This document shows, piece by piece, positions 8,301-16,456 of a stretch of 38,954 nt of DNA (its first letter is position 1; the number at the start of each line of letters is the position of its first letter). A model generated the notes under the pieces. It ran no database searches and was not told the origin of the DNA. It saw nothing but the letters and a program-made list of their open reading frames with translations. Source of the stretch: a virus; the IMG/VR virus record IMGVR_UViG_3300048587_000297, positions 1 through 38,954 of that record. The stretch is one strand, 5' to 3'. The position numbers and the translations under genes were made by a program.

Positions 8301-11025
8301 CAGCGCCGATGACGGTACCAACACCAGGGATGATTGACCCGATTTCGGCGCCGGCCAGCGCGAAACTGCCGACCGTCGACAGCGGGTTGCCGCCAGCCTG
8401 AGCGTTCTGGTAACCGCCATACGCATACCCAAGGCCGCGCACACCGGCCGCGATGTTGCCCTGAGTCGTGCCATCGCTGCCCTGCGGCAGCTTGATCTGC
8501 CCGGTACGGGCAAACTCCTTGATGATGTCGCCGACGATGCGCTGGCTGATCTGCAGCATCTGATCGCCGAAGTCTTCCATCGACTCGATGCCGCCCGAGA
8601 ACAGCTGGGCGAACGAGTCAAGCACGGCGTCGTTGGCGCCTTCCCAGTAATTCTCCCAGGCTTCTGAGACCCGCTGTGCTTCGCGCTCGGTTTCGGTCAA
8701 TTCCTCGCGGATTTTGCCCTGCGTGTCTGCATACACCTGGGCTGAAAGTCGCCGCGATTCGTCAATCTTGGCCTGAATCTCTGGCGTCAACCGACCTAGA
8801 TTCATCAGGACAGCTTCCGCCTCCGCGATCAGCACCAGCGCGTCTCGATATCGCAGAGCAGCATCCACAGACGGGCCGCCGAGCTGCGCGTTCAGATCGT
8901 CGAGCATCCCGTCGAGATCGCCTTCTGCCGCAGATGCGGCCTCGCTCATGCGTCGCAGCGCCTCCGCGCGATCGTCGTCGGCCTTCGCCGCGTCACGAGT
9001 GGCCTTCTCGTTGACCTTGGTGGCCTCTGTTGCGCCGCTCAGCGAAGCGATTGTCTTGGCGTGCTGCTCGTTCAATTCGGCGCGGATCGCCACCGCACGC
9101 TGGGCCGCTTCGCCGCCCTTCGCTTCCTCGACCGCGAGGGCGCGCAGCGCCGCCGCGTGGGCCTCGTTGGCCTCTGCCAGTTTCGCGGAGGTGAGCCCGG
9201 CATCAGCCGCGATCTTGTCCAATGCCTTCAGGGCAGCGCCTTGTTGCGTGCTTGCTTCGCGCGCCGAGATCGCCTCGGTCGTGGACTTATCCAGCAGCGC
9301 GGTCCATTCCTTAACCGTGCCGCCCGAGTTTCGATACTGCAGTTCCAGTCGCTCCAACGATGCGCGGTGCCGCTCCAGCACTTGCTCGCGCCCGCGATCG
9401 CGCTGCATCAGATCGGCCAGGCGTTCGACGTCTGTTTCAATGCTCTCCAGCGGCCGCCGACTTGAGCTGAACGCACTGCTCACTGATCCCTGCGCCATCG
9501 CAATCGAGGTCTGGCCGCGCCGCTCAGCAGCGATGATGGCGTCCCAGTTCTTCTTGACCTCGATGGCCAGCCAGGCCAGCGCCGTGGCTGCTATTGCCAC
9601 ACCGCCGCTCTTGCCGGCAAAACCGATCAAACGTGATCCAAGCGCATCGCCGGCAAGTCCGACGTTCTTGAGCGCCGACGTGGCACCAGTGGCGCCAACA
9701 CCCAGCGCCTGCCATGCAGCGCCGGCCGCGGCGACGGCATAGAGCGACTTCAGGCTGGTGATCACCGCACCGATGGCCGTGGCTCCGGCCAGTACGGCGA
9801 GGGCCTGCGCCAAAGCAACGGCAGAGTTGGCCAGCGTGTCCCAGTTATCCGCCAGCGACTTCGCCGCCGGTACCAACACCGTCAGCATCGATTCGCCGAT
9901 GGAGAGCAGCGAATCGCCCACCTCGGCCTTCAGTCGGTTGAACTGAAATTCCGCGGTGTCGGTCATCTTCTCGTAGGCGACCGCAGTGCTGCCAGCCGCC
10001 GTGCCCATCTGATCCAGCGTGCCCGCAAACGCTGCCGCCTGGTTGCCAGTCAGCGACATCACCGGCGAGAGCGCCTCGACACCACCGAACAGCACCGCCA
10101 TCTGCTCGGCACTGCCGCCGGTGGCCGTCTTCACGTTGTCCAGGAACTGCGCCAGCCCCTGGCTCTTCAGCGCGGCCGCGTCGAACTGGATGCCCAGCGA
10201 CTCGGCCAGCTCGGTCGCCTCGCTGCTCGGCTTGATGATGGCGGCGATCGCGGCGCGGATGCCGTTCATGGCCGTTGCAGTGCTCACGCCGCCCAGGGTC
10301 AGCGCAGCCGTCGCGGCCAGCACCTCATCGAGCGACACGCCGGTCTGCGCAGCGATGGGCGCCACCGCACCGATGCTGGCGCTGAGTTCGCCGATGGTCG
10401 TCTTGCCTGCCCGCATCGCGACGAACATGCGATCGGACACGTCGGTCGCCGATCCGACGGCCGGGCCGTAGGCGTTCATCGCCGTGGTCAGGCCATCAGC
10501 AGCAGTCTTGACGTCGGTAATGCCACCGATGGCCAGCCGATTAGCGGCCTCCAGCGTCTCCGTCGCAGCCGCCGCACTGGTCGCGCCAGCTGAAATGATC
10601 TGGTACAGCGCCTTGGCTTGTTCGGTCGGCGCCTGACCGTATTCCTTCGCCAGTTGCCGCACGGCCGCGCTCTGCGCCGTCAGGCCGGAGGTGTCCGACA
10701 TCAGCGTCGAGACCTCAGCCATCGCGGCACCGAAGTCCCGCGCCGCACCGACTGACGCCGACATCGTGGCCGCCAGCCCACCGACACCAACCGCAGCAAC
10801 CGCCCCCAGTGCGAGCTGCTTCAGCATCCCAGTGGCCGAGGACACCGCCGCCCCGTATTGCCGGGCCGCAGCCGTGCCGCGGCTCATGCCGCGCTCGGTG
10901 CGATCGCCGGCCTGTTCGGCCGCCGGGCCAAGACCGGACAGCGCGTCCTTGCTGGACTTGAGGGTGGTGAGCAGCTGACCGTTTTCAGCGGTCAGCCGCA
11001 GGTTTACGGCCTGGTCACCGGCCAC
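5356..11025 (-). CDS. Tail tape measure protein, TP901 type
   Basis: 1889 residues. Residues about 60-400 carry the TP901-type tape-measure core: RDFGAAMAEVSTLM, then repeated A/T-rich helices including TTIGELSASIGAVAPIAAQ and ALTLGGVSTATAMNGIRAA. Hydrophobic segments follow near 395-480, then very long helical, coiled-coil-prone repeats. The C-terminus has AVGTPFVPADGLAYLHRGEAV, a motif common at tape-measure ends. The start is GTG at 11025, 3 bases after the chaperone extension stops. At the usual rough value of 0.15 nm per residue, a tail near 280 nm would follow, long for a Mu-like phage. It fixes tail length and helps DNA delivery. The long non-contractile design agrees with the absence of sheath and baseplate genes. 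Confidence 0.93.
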   Translation of the reverse strand: MAGDQAVNLRLTAENGQLLTTLKSSKDALSGLGPAAEQAGDRTERGMSRGTAAARQYGAAVSSATGMLKQLALGAVAAVGVGGLAATMSASVGAARDFGAAMAEVSTLMSDTSGLTAQSAAVRQLAKEYGQAPTEQAKALYQIISAGATSAAAATETLEAANRLAIGGITDVKTAADGLTTAMNAYGPAVGSATDVSDRMFVAMRAGKTTIGELSASIGAVAPIAAQTGVSLDEVLAATAALTLGGVSTATAMNGIRAAIAAIIKPSSEATELAESLGIQFDAAALKSQGLAQFLDNVKTATGGSAEQMAVLFGGVEALSPVMSLTGNQAAAFAGTLDQMGTAAGSTAVAYEKMTDTAEFQFNRLKAEVGDSLLSIGESMLTVLVPAAKSLADNWDTLANSAVALAQALAVLAGATAIGAVITSLKSLYAVAAAGAAWQALGVGATGATSALKNVGLAGDALGSRLIGFAGKSGGVAIAATALAWLAIEVKKNWDAIIAAERRGQTSIAMAQGSVSSAFSSSRRPLESIETDVERLADLMQRDRGREQVLERHRASLERLELQYRNSGGTVKEWTALLDKSTTEAISAREASTQQGAALKALDKIAADAGLTSAKLAEANEAHAAALRALAVEEAKGGEAAQRAVAIRAELNEQHAKTIASLSGATEATKVNEKATRDAAKADDDRAEALRRMSEAASAAEGDLDGMLDDLNAQLGGPSVDAALRYRDALVLIAEAEAVLMNLGRLTPEIQAKIDESRRLSAQVYADTQGKIREELTETEREAQRVSEAWENYWEGANDAVLDSFAQLFSGGIESMEDFGDQMLQISQRIVGDIIKEFARTGQIKLPQGSDGTTQGNIAAGVRGLGYAYGGYQNAQAGGNPLSTVGSFALAGAEIGSIIPGVGTVIGAAVGAIVGAITAAFASQNETILRVRSTQFNGDRQARGVASSDLGEIFVRGETLGQGAAAQIAAGIADFDDAIAGLLDDDQLAAVRERLTAVNDTFRDGSATIGEALDARFGAILGELSTDVQAFVGTAGDLEDRVKRLAEALAIERIVDLDTIGGTFAEVAGILEQYRVGTEDIGATYSRLMVGAQLFEAALDMAGIAFDGTRQELIRFAADITEAAGGLERAQSLWAAYFETFYTADERAAYALQQARSSASTELGDIGLNLDQFSGDGAAQAFREMFEAVLPTLSAEAIVEWLEAADALGIVINLSGQAGEAIEGFGESLSDLMSGVDEQLAGFAGPQSFADRMAGIVSETDALIERATALGATEQQLASIRELGTLRLTEVLNEQAAAMADYQSLVQGVRDELADAQGLSEFGREMREINRWLAETVTAMNEAARAAGMQGAAESDLAAAHELASIRAAEAIARLQERGRSIVEQLYGTELEQLDEQIRQIEAASGGFASGIVGGMNEVTQATDSAVQAQIGAQQRIRDWLDNLMIGDLGGLRPRDALVEAQALFDRTLASALGGDAEAMAALPGLADQLLRLGQRVYASGDPYFDLRDTIRDALTQVAGLAVAEPVGSGSGGGAGGFGGDTGGGFGGVNPDLAALIAERDAIAAEQATAERRALATELAGVIRELIVATGRPLDDIAATLGVQMSDLVADLGVNLDTLTVATASQLADIAQATGTELTALAASVGVDLGSLADRQSLLNDALEAEIAALPQGQRDLLEPLLRDVEEAAALGDTAGVEAGIGAMEDAIADLSPDLRDMLAPYFLAITPADPATQLAVLTSVESTLGTSLTELQTQTTILGDILAGIGALSGLQPGPGLGGGGIGPTPPGYAVGTPFVPADGLAYLHRGEAVIPARVNAALRSAGVSGGTSDNLLVSELRELRRERREADEYTRRLEQRLAQLETTTRTAADAQTRAVERQTDAIKAGRR

Positions 11026-11028
11026 AGA

Positions 11029-11771
11029 TCACCCCGACTCGGCCGCGTCCTTCTTTGCCTGCTCGGCCAGATAGTTCGCAGCGGCAATACCCATCACGGT
11101 CAGATCGGCGGTCATGTCGCGCCAGTGCTTGCGCGGCACGCCGTGCAGTTCCAGCGCGGTGCGGATCTCCACCGCCGACAGCCCGATGCAAGCCCCCGAC
11201 ATCCCGACGTGCGAGAGCTGGCATGTGCGGTAGACCCGGACCACTCGCGCATTGCATCGCCAAACCTCAATCACGTACTTGTCGGGGTTGCTGCTGTTGC
11301 TGGTGCCCTGGAAGAACTCCTTCCGGCTCAGGGGCGCCGGGGCGCCCGTGGCCTTCTTCTTGACTACGCGGCGCGCGGCCGAGGTGTCACCGGCTAGCGC
11401 CCGCGCAACCGCTTGGAGTTTCCCTGGCGGGCTTCGCCGTACTGCGTGTAGTACGCCTGGATGACGGCGGGCGTCAGGTAGGCGCTGTTGGGGCCGGTGA
11501 GGATTTCGACAAACGCCGCCTCGCCCTCGCAGTAGCCGGCATCGTTGGCCAGGCCATCGAAACCTTCGTACAGCTCGTGCACCAGCTGGTCGTCCTCGAC
11601 GTCTCCCGCGTCGATGCGGTCGAACAGTTCCTTGTTCTCCACCTTGCTGCGCAAGATGGCGTGCCCGACCAGGTAACCCTTGATCTTCGGGTTCTCCGGC
11701 GGAATGGCGATCGTGATCTTCAACGGCGCCGTGTCGATCTTCTTGGTTGTGAAAGTTGCGGCCTTGCTCAT
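11029..11771 (-). CDS. Tail assembly chaperone, -1 frameshift product (GT type)
   Basis: This is the longer of two products from one start. Ribosomes read 118 codons of the short chaperone, slip back one base at GGGAAAC (11418-11424), and continue for about 129 codons to 11029, giving about 247 residues. Evidence: the downstream frame is open and protein-like (KEFFQGTSNSS, then WRCNARVVRVYRTCQ), has no ATG, GTG or TTG in its first part, and the gap before the tape measure would otherwise be empty. Lambda G/GT is the model: the long form bridges tail-tube subunits and tape measure during assembly and is absent from the virion. The coordinates span the joined product; the frame changes at 11418. 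Confidence 0.8.
11394..11771 (-). CDS. Tail assembly chaperone, short form (G type)
   Basis: 125 residues from ATG 11771, with GGAG ten bases upstream, to TAG at 11394. The protein is acidic and alpha-helical (FDRIDAGDVEDDQLVHELYEGFDGL) and resembles small phage tail chaperones placed between tail tube and tape measure. An in-frame upstream ATG would add 10 residues but lacks a comparable ribosome site. The last 7 codons follow the slippery heptamer. Confidence 0.8.
   Translation of the reverse strand: MSKAATFTTKKIDTAPLKITIAIPPENPKIKGYLVGHAILRSKVENKELFDRIDAGDVEDDQLVHELYEGFDGLANDAGYCEGEAAFVEILTGPNSAYLTPAVIQAYYTQYGEARQGNSKRLRGR
11418..11424 (-). promoter_or_regulatory. Programmed -1 ribosomal frameshift site GGGAAAC
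   Basis: On the minus strand the bases read CAG GGA AAC TCC in frame 0, so G GGA AAC fits X-XXY-YYZ exactly and is one base different from the lambda G-T heptamer GGGAAAG. Slippage places GGG AAA in the -1 frame, which is the frame open to 11029. Confidence 0.85.
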
Positions 11772-11846
11772 TGCGGTGACTCTCCAAAAAGCGGGCGCCA
11801 TCCGTGCGCCCGTGGAAGGGCTGGCGCGGTTGCCCGCGCCAGCGGT

Positions 11847-13097
11847 TTAGGCGGCGATATCGAAAGTCACCGCCTTCGTGGCAACCAGGGCGGTGCCGCT
11901 GGTCGAGTCGGTAGCGCGGATGGTCACGGCGATCGTGCCGGCTGTGGCGGCTGCTGGCGTACCGCTGATGACACCCGTGGCGCTGGAGATCGTCAGCCCC
12001 GTCGGCAGCGCACCGACGCTGATATCCCATGTGAGCGGCGCGACGTATTCGCCGCTGGCCGTCAGGCCGTTGGCGACGTACACCACCTCCTCGGTGCCGT
12101 TGCTGATCGTGCCGTTCAGCGCGAAGGTGTTGTCGCCGTACTCGATCCAGATCTCGTCGTTGCCGGTATCGGACGGGACGCACGGCCCGGTGATCTCGAA
12201 GCCGGCCTTGCCCTCGATGTCGGTTACCTTCACGTTGTCGACCTGGCCGCGGATGCCCAGCAGCGAGTAGCGGCCGTCGTCTTCGCGCAGCATCCATTCG
12301 GCCGTGAAGAACTCGCGGCTGCGCTTGAACGCGTCCGGGTTCCAGTCGCCGAGGTCGGTCAGCGCGATCAGGATCGTGAACTTGCCGTCGCGCTTGCTGA
12401 CCTGGCCCTTCTTGTAATCGGTGTATTCGTGCACCGCCTTGGCGTTGCCGAAGCTCGCGGTGAGCTTCTTGGCGCGCAGGTGCAGATCGCTGATCGCGGC
12501 ATCGCCCAGCGAGTTCAGGATCAGCGTGGAGTTGTCGTATTCGGCAACCGTCGGCTCGGGGAAGTCGCTGTAGTCAAAGTCCTCGGGCAGATCGTCCTCA
12601 GACAATTCCGCGTAGGTGCCCTCGTAGGCCACCTTGCCCTTGAACGCCTGGCCGATCTCCATCGTCAGTTCGGAGAGGTCGCCCGCGATGTCGGACACTT
12701 CAAGGTACAGGCCGGCATGCCACCAGATGGCATCGGACAGCGTGTCCGCGCCGCTGTGCGGCGTGAGGCGCGTGAGGCGGCTCAGCGCGGTGAGCGTCTC
12801 GGTGATCTTGCAGCACAGCAAGGCGCGCTTGGTCGACGAGACGCCGGTGGTGGGCTGCCCCGGTGCGGCCGGCGGCGTCAGCTCGATAGTGCCGTTGATC
12901 ATCGCTCGATGGTTCTTCATCGAGCTGGGCTTGGCGCCGAGGTGCGGCGTGTCGATGTTGCGCTCGACGCGGTCCGCGGTGGTCTCACTGCTGCCATCGA
13001 GCAGGCGCAGCGCATCGTTGGCCGGGGTCAGCGATGCGCCAGCGGCACCAATCACGAGGCCGCGTTGGTCGAATTGACGAAGTTCAGGCTGTGGCAT
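11847..13097 (-). CDS. Major tail tube protein with C-terminal Ig-like domain
   Basis: 416 residues. The N-terminal part (about 1-320) has the beta-rich pattern of siphovirus tail-tube subunits, including a segment with FKGKVAYEGTYAELSEDDLP. The last roughly 90 residues form a putative Ig (He_PIG type) domain: PLTWDISVGALPTGLTISSATG followed by GVISGTP and a V/T-rich strand. Such Ig domains project from the tail surface and are usually dispensable for assembly. It lies between connector genes and the chaperone pair, the expected place. No contractile sheath gene is present, so the tail is non-contractile. Confidence 0.82.
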   Translation of the reverse strand: MPQPELRQFDQRGLVIGAAGASLTPANDALRLLDGSSETTADRVERNIDTPHLGAKPSSMKNHRAMINGTIELTPPAAPGQPTTGVSSTKRALLCCKITETLTALSRLTRLTPHSGADTLSDAIWWHAGLYLEVSDIAGDLSELTMEIGQAFKGKVAYEGTYAELSEDDLPEDFDYSDFPEPTVAEYDNSTLILNSLGDAAISDLHLRAKKLTASFGNAKAVHEYTDYKKGQVSKRDGKFTILIALTDLGDWNPDAFKRSREFFTAEWMLREDDGRYSLLGIRGQVDNVKVTDIEGKAGFEITGPCVPSDTGNDEIWIEYGDNTFALNGTISNGTEEVVYVANGLTASGEYVAPLTWDISVGALPTGLTISSATGVISGTPAAATAGTIAVTIRATDSTSGTALVATKAVTFDIAA

Positions 13098-13115
13098 GAC
13101 GTGTGGTGCTCCTGG

Positions 13116-13397
13116 TTAGCGCTTGGCGCGCTTGCGGCGCTTGGGGACAGAGGGAATTTCGGGAAGCGCGGCGCCGGGTTCGGCGGTGCGCTCGGTGGTC
13201 TCGAGTTCGTTGTCGTCGGCGTCGATCTGCTCAACCGGAGCGGACTCAAGCGCGGCTGGTCCATCGACGATCAGCACGCGTTCGGGGCCGACCGTAACTT
13301 CCTCCGGCGGCGTCTTGCTGGCGTCGATCAGGCGGCCCGTGCTCGGGTCGTAACGCCAGTCGCCTGGCCCTTTCGGGAATGGAATCTTGGCTCTCAT
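13116..13397 (-). CDS. Small basic-tailed connector-region protein
   Basis: 93 residues, function unknown. The N-terminus RAKIPFPKGPGDWRYDPSTG is followed by an acidic middle and a basic end PKRRKRAKR. ATG 13397 overlaps the stop of the previous gene (ATGA). In Mu a similarly small gene (gp38) sits just before the tail tube or sheath; a positional counterpart is possible but not shown by sequence. Confidence 0.7.
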   Translation of the reverse strand: MRAKIPFPKGPGDWRYDPSTGRLIDASKTPPEEVTVGPERVLIVDGPAALESAPVEQIDADDNELETTERTAEPGAALPEIPSVPKRRKRAKR

Positions 13398-13846
13398 GCG
13401 GTGCGGCCTCGATAGGTGCAGGTGAACGGATCGAGCCACCACCATTCGGTGTCGGCCAGCTTGATCAACTGCCCACGGCCGTTGCTCTGGATCGACTCGA
13501 TCTTGGTGCTGTCCGGCGCGGTGGGCTTCCAGCCGTTCAGGGCAATGCGCCCCTTGTTGACCAACGGCGTACCGGCCTCGGCGTGCGACTTGCCGCGCTG
13601 GCCGCCCTGGTAGTGGCGCACGCCGTAGATCACGTGGATCTGGGCGCGTGCGGAAGTGAGCAGCAGCCCGGTCATGTTCTCGGACTTGAGATCCTCGGCC
13701 GCCAGCACGACGAACGCACAAGGCATGAGCGGCGATCCGCTCACCGCCTCGGCCTGGTCGGCCGCGCCGCCCACCAGCTTCAACTCGGGCACCTGCAACC
13801 GCAGACGCTCGATGATCGAGGTGGTATCGAGCGGCCCGATGCTCAC
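13394..13846 (-). CDS. Mu gp37-like tail terminator/connector protein
   Basis: 150 residues. It follows the pattern of Mu gp37-type proteins: an N-terminal helix TSIIERLRLQVPELK, then a strand series with PCAFVVLAAEDLKSE and HVIYGVRHYQGGQRG. Proteins in this slot cap the tail tube or join it to the head. The gene overlaps both neighbours by 4 bases, showing tight translational coupling through the connector cluster. Confidence 0.75.
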   Translation of the reverse strand: MSIGPLDTTSIIERLRLQVPELKLVGGAADQAEAVSGSPLMPCAFVVLAAEDLKSENMTGLLLTSARAQIHVIYGVRHYQGGQRGKSHAEAGTPLVNKGRIALNGWKPTAPDSTKIESIQSNGRGQLIKLADTEWWWLDPFTCTYRGRTA

Positions 13847-14352
13847 AGCCGCCCCAGACTGTCGCGGCTGAACATGCGCGGGTTGCTGGTGATCTGGATC
13901 TCGCCGGTGGCTTGCTGGCCGGCGGCCAGCGGATCGTTGGCGCCAAGGCTCAGCTTGCCGTCTGCCACCAGCTGCAGCGCGCGGATGGTGTCGCGGTAGT
14001 CGCGTTCGACGCGGCCGGTTTCTTCGTTGGTGCGATCACGCATGCGCGACAGGTGGTAGCGCGTGATCGCCGCTGCCCACACCACGAGGATCGGGAACGA
14101 CTCAGCGGACATCGGCACGGCGTAACCGCGGTGCGACAGGCGCGCGTTGATCTCGCTGTCTGCCCGCGCGATGTAGCTCTGCAGCGTGACCAGCGCGGCA
14201 TCGGCCGCGGCGATCTCGTCGCTTGTCCAGGCTGCCCGGCTGGTGCCTGCGATGGTCGCGAGCAACAAGTCCTCGTCAACGGACAGCAGCTGCGCCAGCT
14301 CCTGGAGTGCTTCCGGGCCGGTCGCCAGCTGGGCGGGCGTGATGTAGCTCAC
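13843..14352 (-). CDS. DUF1320 head-tail connector (Mu gp36 type)
   Basis: 169 residues. MSYITPAQLATGPEALQELA at the start, SEINARLSHRGYAVPM in the middle, and the helical ITRYHLSRMRDRTNEET stretch are typical of the DUF1320/gp36 family of phage connector proteins. It overlaps the FluMu_N-type gene upstream by 4 bases and gp37 downstream by 4 bases. It is probably part of the ring joining the portal to the tail. Confidence 0.88.
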   Translation of the reverse strand: MSYITPAQLATGPEALQELAQLLSVDEDLLLATIAGTSRAAWTSDEIAAADAALVTLQSYIARADSEINARLSHRGYAVPMSAESFPILVVWAAAITRYHLSRMRDRTNEETGRVERDYRDTIRALQLVADGKLSLGANDPLAAGQQATGEIQITSNPRMFSRDSLGRL

Positions 14353-14618
14353 GGCGTGGTCTTGGCCTTGGCGGGCTTGGCCGCCGGCTTGGCAGCAGGT
14401 ACGCCAGCCGGTGGCGGGACAACCACGGGCGCTTCAGGATTCTTGGCCGCCTTCTTCGGCAGCTCCAGCAACGTCACCTGCAGGTTCGGCTCGGCGTAGA
14501 TCGCCGCCACCTGGTCCTTGGTGAGTGCGTTGAGGTCGATCTCGCGGCCGGCGCGGCTGAACTCGATTCCAGCGCGGCGGAAGCTGGTGGTGATCGACTT
14601 GATGATTGCCTTGGACAT
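14349..14618 (-). CDS. FluMu N-terminal-domain protein (HI1506/gp35 type)
   Basis: 89 residues. The N-terminal 55 residues match the FluMu_N pattern: ITTSFRRAGIEFSRAGREID, then LTKDQVAAIYAEPNL. The C-terminus is a P/A/K-rich tail. ATG 14618 is preceded by CGGAGG with proper spacing, so the 15-residue upstream extension is unlikely. It sits between the major head gene and DUF1320 as in Haemophilus FluMu-type prophages. Its exact role is unknown. Confidence 0.85.
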   Translation of the reverse strand: MSKAIIKSITTSFRRAGIEFSRAGREIDLNALTKDQVAAIYAEPNLQVTLLELPKKAAKNPEAPVVVPPPAGVPAAKPAAKPAKAKTTP

Positions 14619-14687
14619 CTTGCCTCCGAAGATCCGGGCCACGAATGGCCCGGACCGGATCAATGCAGCGGACTACGCTTCAGGCGA

Positions 14688-15587
14688 TCAAGCCAGCCAG
14701 GGCACCGAGACGACCTCGACCACGCCCTTCATGACGTTGTCGGCGCCGTTGGCCAGCGTGGTGGCGTTGATCAGCTTTCGAGCCGCCCATTCCAGGCTCG
14801 GCGGAACCAGCAGCACCGTCGGGCGGATGCCCAGCGGCCGGTCGTAGTCGCCCTTGCGCTCGGTCATCGCCACAAAGGCGGCGATCAGGTTGGTCTCGTC
14901 GAGCGTCTTGCGGCTGCCGTAAGCCAGTTGCCAGAACCCGAAGCCGACATTGCAGCGCGAGTCGACGCCATACACGTACTCGTTGGCGTGGAACACGTTG
15001 TCGTCGGTCTCGGCCGTCTTGGCGACGAACTTCGGCGCCTTGCGGTTCTGGAAGATCACCGGCTTCAGGCTGCGGCTGCAGTCGAGCAAGTACCAGGCGG
15101 TGCCGCTGCCGGAGTTGTTGTCCCAGTTGCTCTGCGACTGCGGCGCGCCGGTGGCATCGAGCACCGGGTGATCGGTGTCGAAGAAGTACTGACCGTCGTA
15201 GCAGAGCGTGCTGGCGCCCGCGCTGATGAGGCTGAACACCAACTGGTCCGGGTGCGCAGCCGAGGCGCTGCCCATCTCGGTCATCATCGGCGTGTAGATG
15301 CCGTACTGGTCGTCCTCGATCGCCGGTCGCGGCACCGCCACGGTCAGCTCATAGGCTTTGTTGCGGATGGTGTAGCCGTGGCTCTTGGCGCCGTGGACCA
15401 CTCGCTCACCGAGCCACTCGCGCATGTTCGGGAACGAGCCAAGCCAGCCGTATTCCTCGCTGCCGGTGGAGCTTGGCACGGTGGTGGCCACCATGCCGAA
15501 CTGGGGCTTGGCCTGGCCAAGGCCCGCCGCGAACGCCGCCTTGAAGGCGACGAACAGGGTGGTCAAATTGCCTGCATTGATAAGCAT
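14688..15587 (-). CDS. Major head (capsid) protein, Mu gpT type
   Basis: 299 residues. Family signs include the N-terminal MLINAGNLTTLFVAFKAAFA, the FGMVATTVPSSTGSEEYGWLG segment, LGERVVHGAKSHGYTIRNK, and FFDTDHPV near residue 135. Length equals the usual gpT size. It builds the HK97-fold shell around the scaffold made from the protease gene upstream. Gene order protease, decoration-like protein, major head is standard for this phage group. Confidence 0.96.
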   Translation of the reverse strand: MLINAGNLTTLFVAFKAAFAAGLGQAKPQFGMVATTVPSSTGSEEYGWLGSFPNMREWLGERVVHGAKSHGYTIRNKAYELTVAVPRPAIEDDQYGIYTPMMTEMGSASAAHPDQLVFSLISAGASTLCYDGQYFFDTDHPVLDATGAPQSQSNWDNNSGSGTAWYLLDCSRSLKPVIFQNRKAPKFVAKTAETDDNVFHANEYVYGVDSRCNVGFGFWQLAYGSRKTLDETNLIAAFVAMTERKGDYDRPLGIRPTVLLVPPSLEWAARKLINATTLANGADNVMKGVVEVVSVPWLA

Positions 15588-15611
15588 GGATTACTCCGAA
15601 AGGGGCGGGGA

Positions 15612-16427
15612 TCAGGCCAACAGCGGGACGCGCTTGTAGCGCAGCTGGATCTTCAGCGGACTGTTGCCGGTGGCGATGTTTCCGGTCGCCATGTGCAGCA
15701 CCAAGGCCGCGTTGGCGGTCGGCGTGAACAGGCCTGAGTTGATCGCGATACGGTGCGCATCCGCGGCCGCGTCGAGGAAGCCGGTTGCCTCGATGGTCTG
15801 GGCGATGTTGCCGCTGGCGTCGGTGTAGCGCAGCACCAGATCCTCGCCGACAGCGATGCCGTCGTAGGCGGTGGTGTTGAAGTCCAGCATCAGGCGCGCG
15901 CTGATCGGCACGATGGCAATGCCGGCACCGGGCGCGGCCACCAGCGTCTGTGGCGTACCGAACAGCGCGAGCAACTGCGCGCTGGTAATCGTGAACACCT
16001 CGGTCTCGACTTCGTCGGGCTGGCTGGGCGCGAACGCCACCCACACGCCAACCGAGTCGACATCGACAACGATGCCAGCGACCGGCCGGCCACCGGTGTC
16101 GAAGCGCGCCACCGTGCAGTCGTCGACGACGTAGCAACGTCGACCGACATCGGCCAGCGTGATGGCATCGACGCCCGCGGAGTTATCGAAGCGGAACTCG
16201 CCGGTGCGCACATCGGCATTGATGGCGCTGGCGGCGCCCAGGCTGTTGTCGGCCCGCGCGTCAAACACGCCGACCACCTGCTCACCAGCCGCGCCGGTGG
16301 CCGGCTTGACCAGCCCGGCGAGAAGCACCGCGATGCCGCCCGCATAGCAGAGCGCAGCCGCGGCGACGGGGAACGAGCGCTGCTGTCCATTGCGGCGCGG
16401 GGTGTTGCGATCTGCAGAGAGCGACAT
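15612..16427 (-). CDS. Head decoration-like protein (DUF2190-like) with C-terminal extension
   Basis: 271 residues. Residues about 20-140 follow the pattern of DUF2190-type capsid cement proteins: LCYAGGIAVLLAGLVKPATG, GVFDARADNS, and DAITLADVGRRCYVVDDCTVA with GIVVDVDSVGVWV. The C-terminal half is a separate beta-rich segment ending LQLRYKRVPLLA-like. Such proteins bind the outer capsid and stabilise it. It lies between protease and major head, and its start is ATG 16427. The family assignment covers the N-terminal half best. Confidence 0.72.
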   Translation of the reverse strand: MSLSADRNTPRRNGQQRSFPVAAAALCYAGGIAVLLAGLVKPATGAAGEQVVGVFDARADNSLGAASAINADVRTGEFRFDNSAGVDAITLADVGRRCYVVDDCTVARFDTGGRPVAGIVVDVDSVGVWVAFAPSQPDEVETEVFTITSAQLLALFGTPQTLVAAPGAGIAIVPISARLMLDFNTTAYDGIAVGEDLVLRYTDASGNIAQTIEATGFLDAAADAHRIAINSGLFTPTANAALVLHMATGNIATGNSPLKIQLRYKRVPLLA

Positions 16428-16456
16428 GGTCGGTTCCTATCAGGGGGTCGGTTCGA

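Noticed and set aside
11577-13415. 612-codon open frame on the plus strand opposite the tail tube and connector genes
   Set aside because: Its translation is low-complexity and R/G/A/V-rich without a recognisable family, and the opposite strand carries well-supported overlapping genes. It is a high-GC shadow frame.
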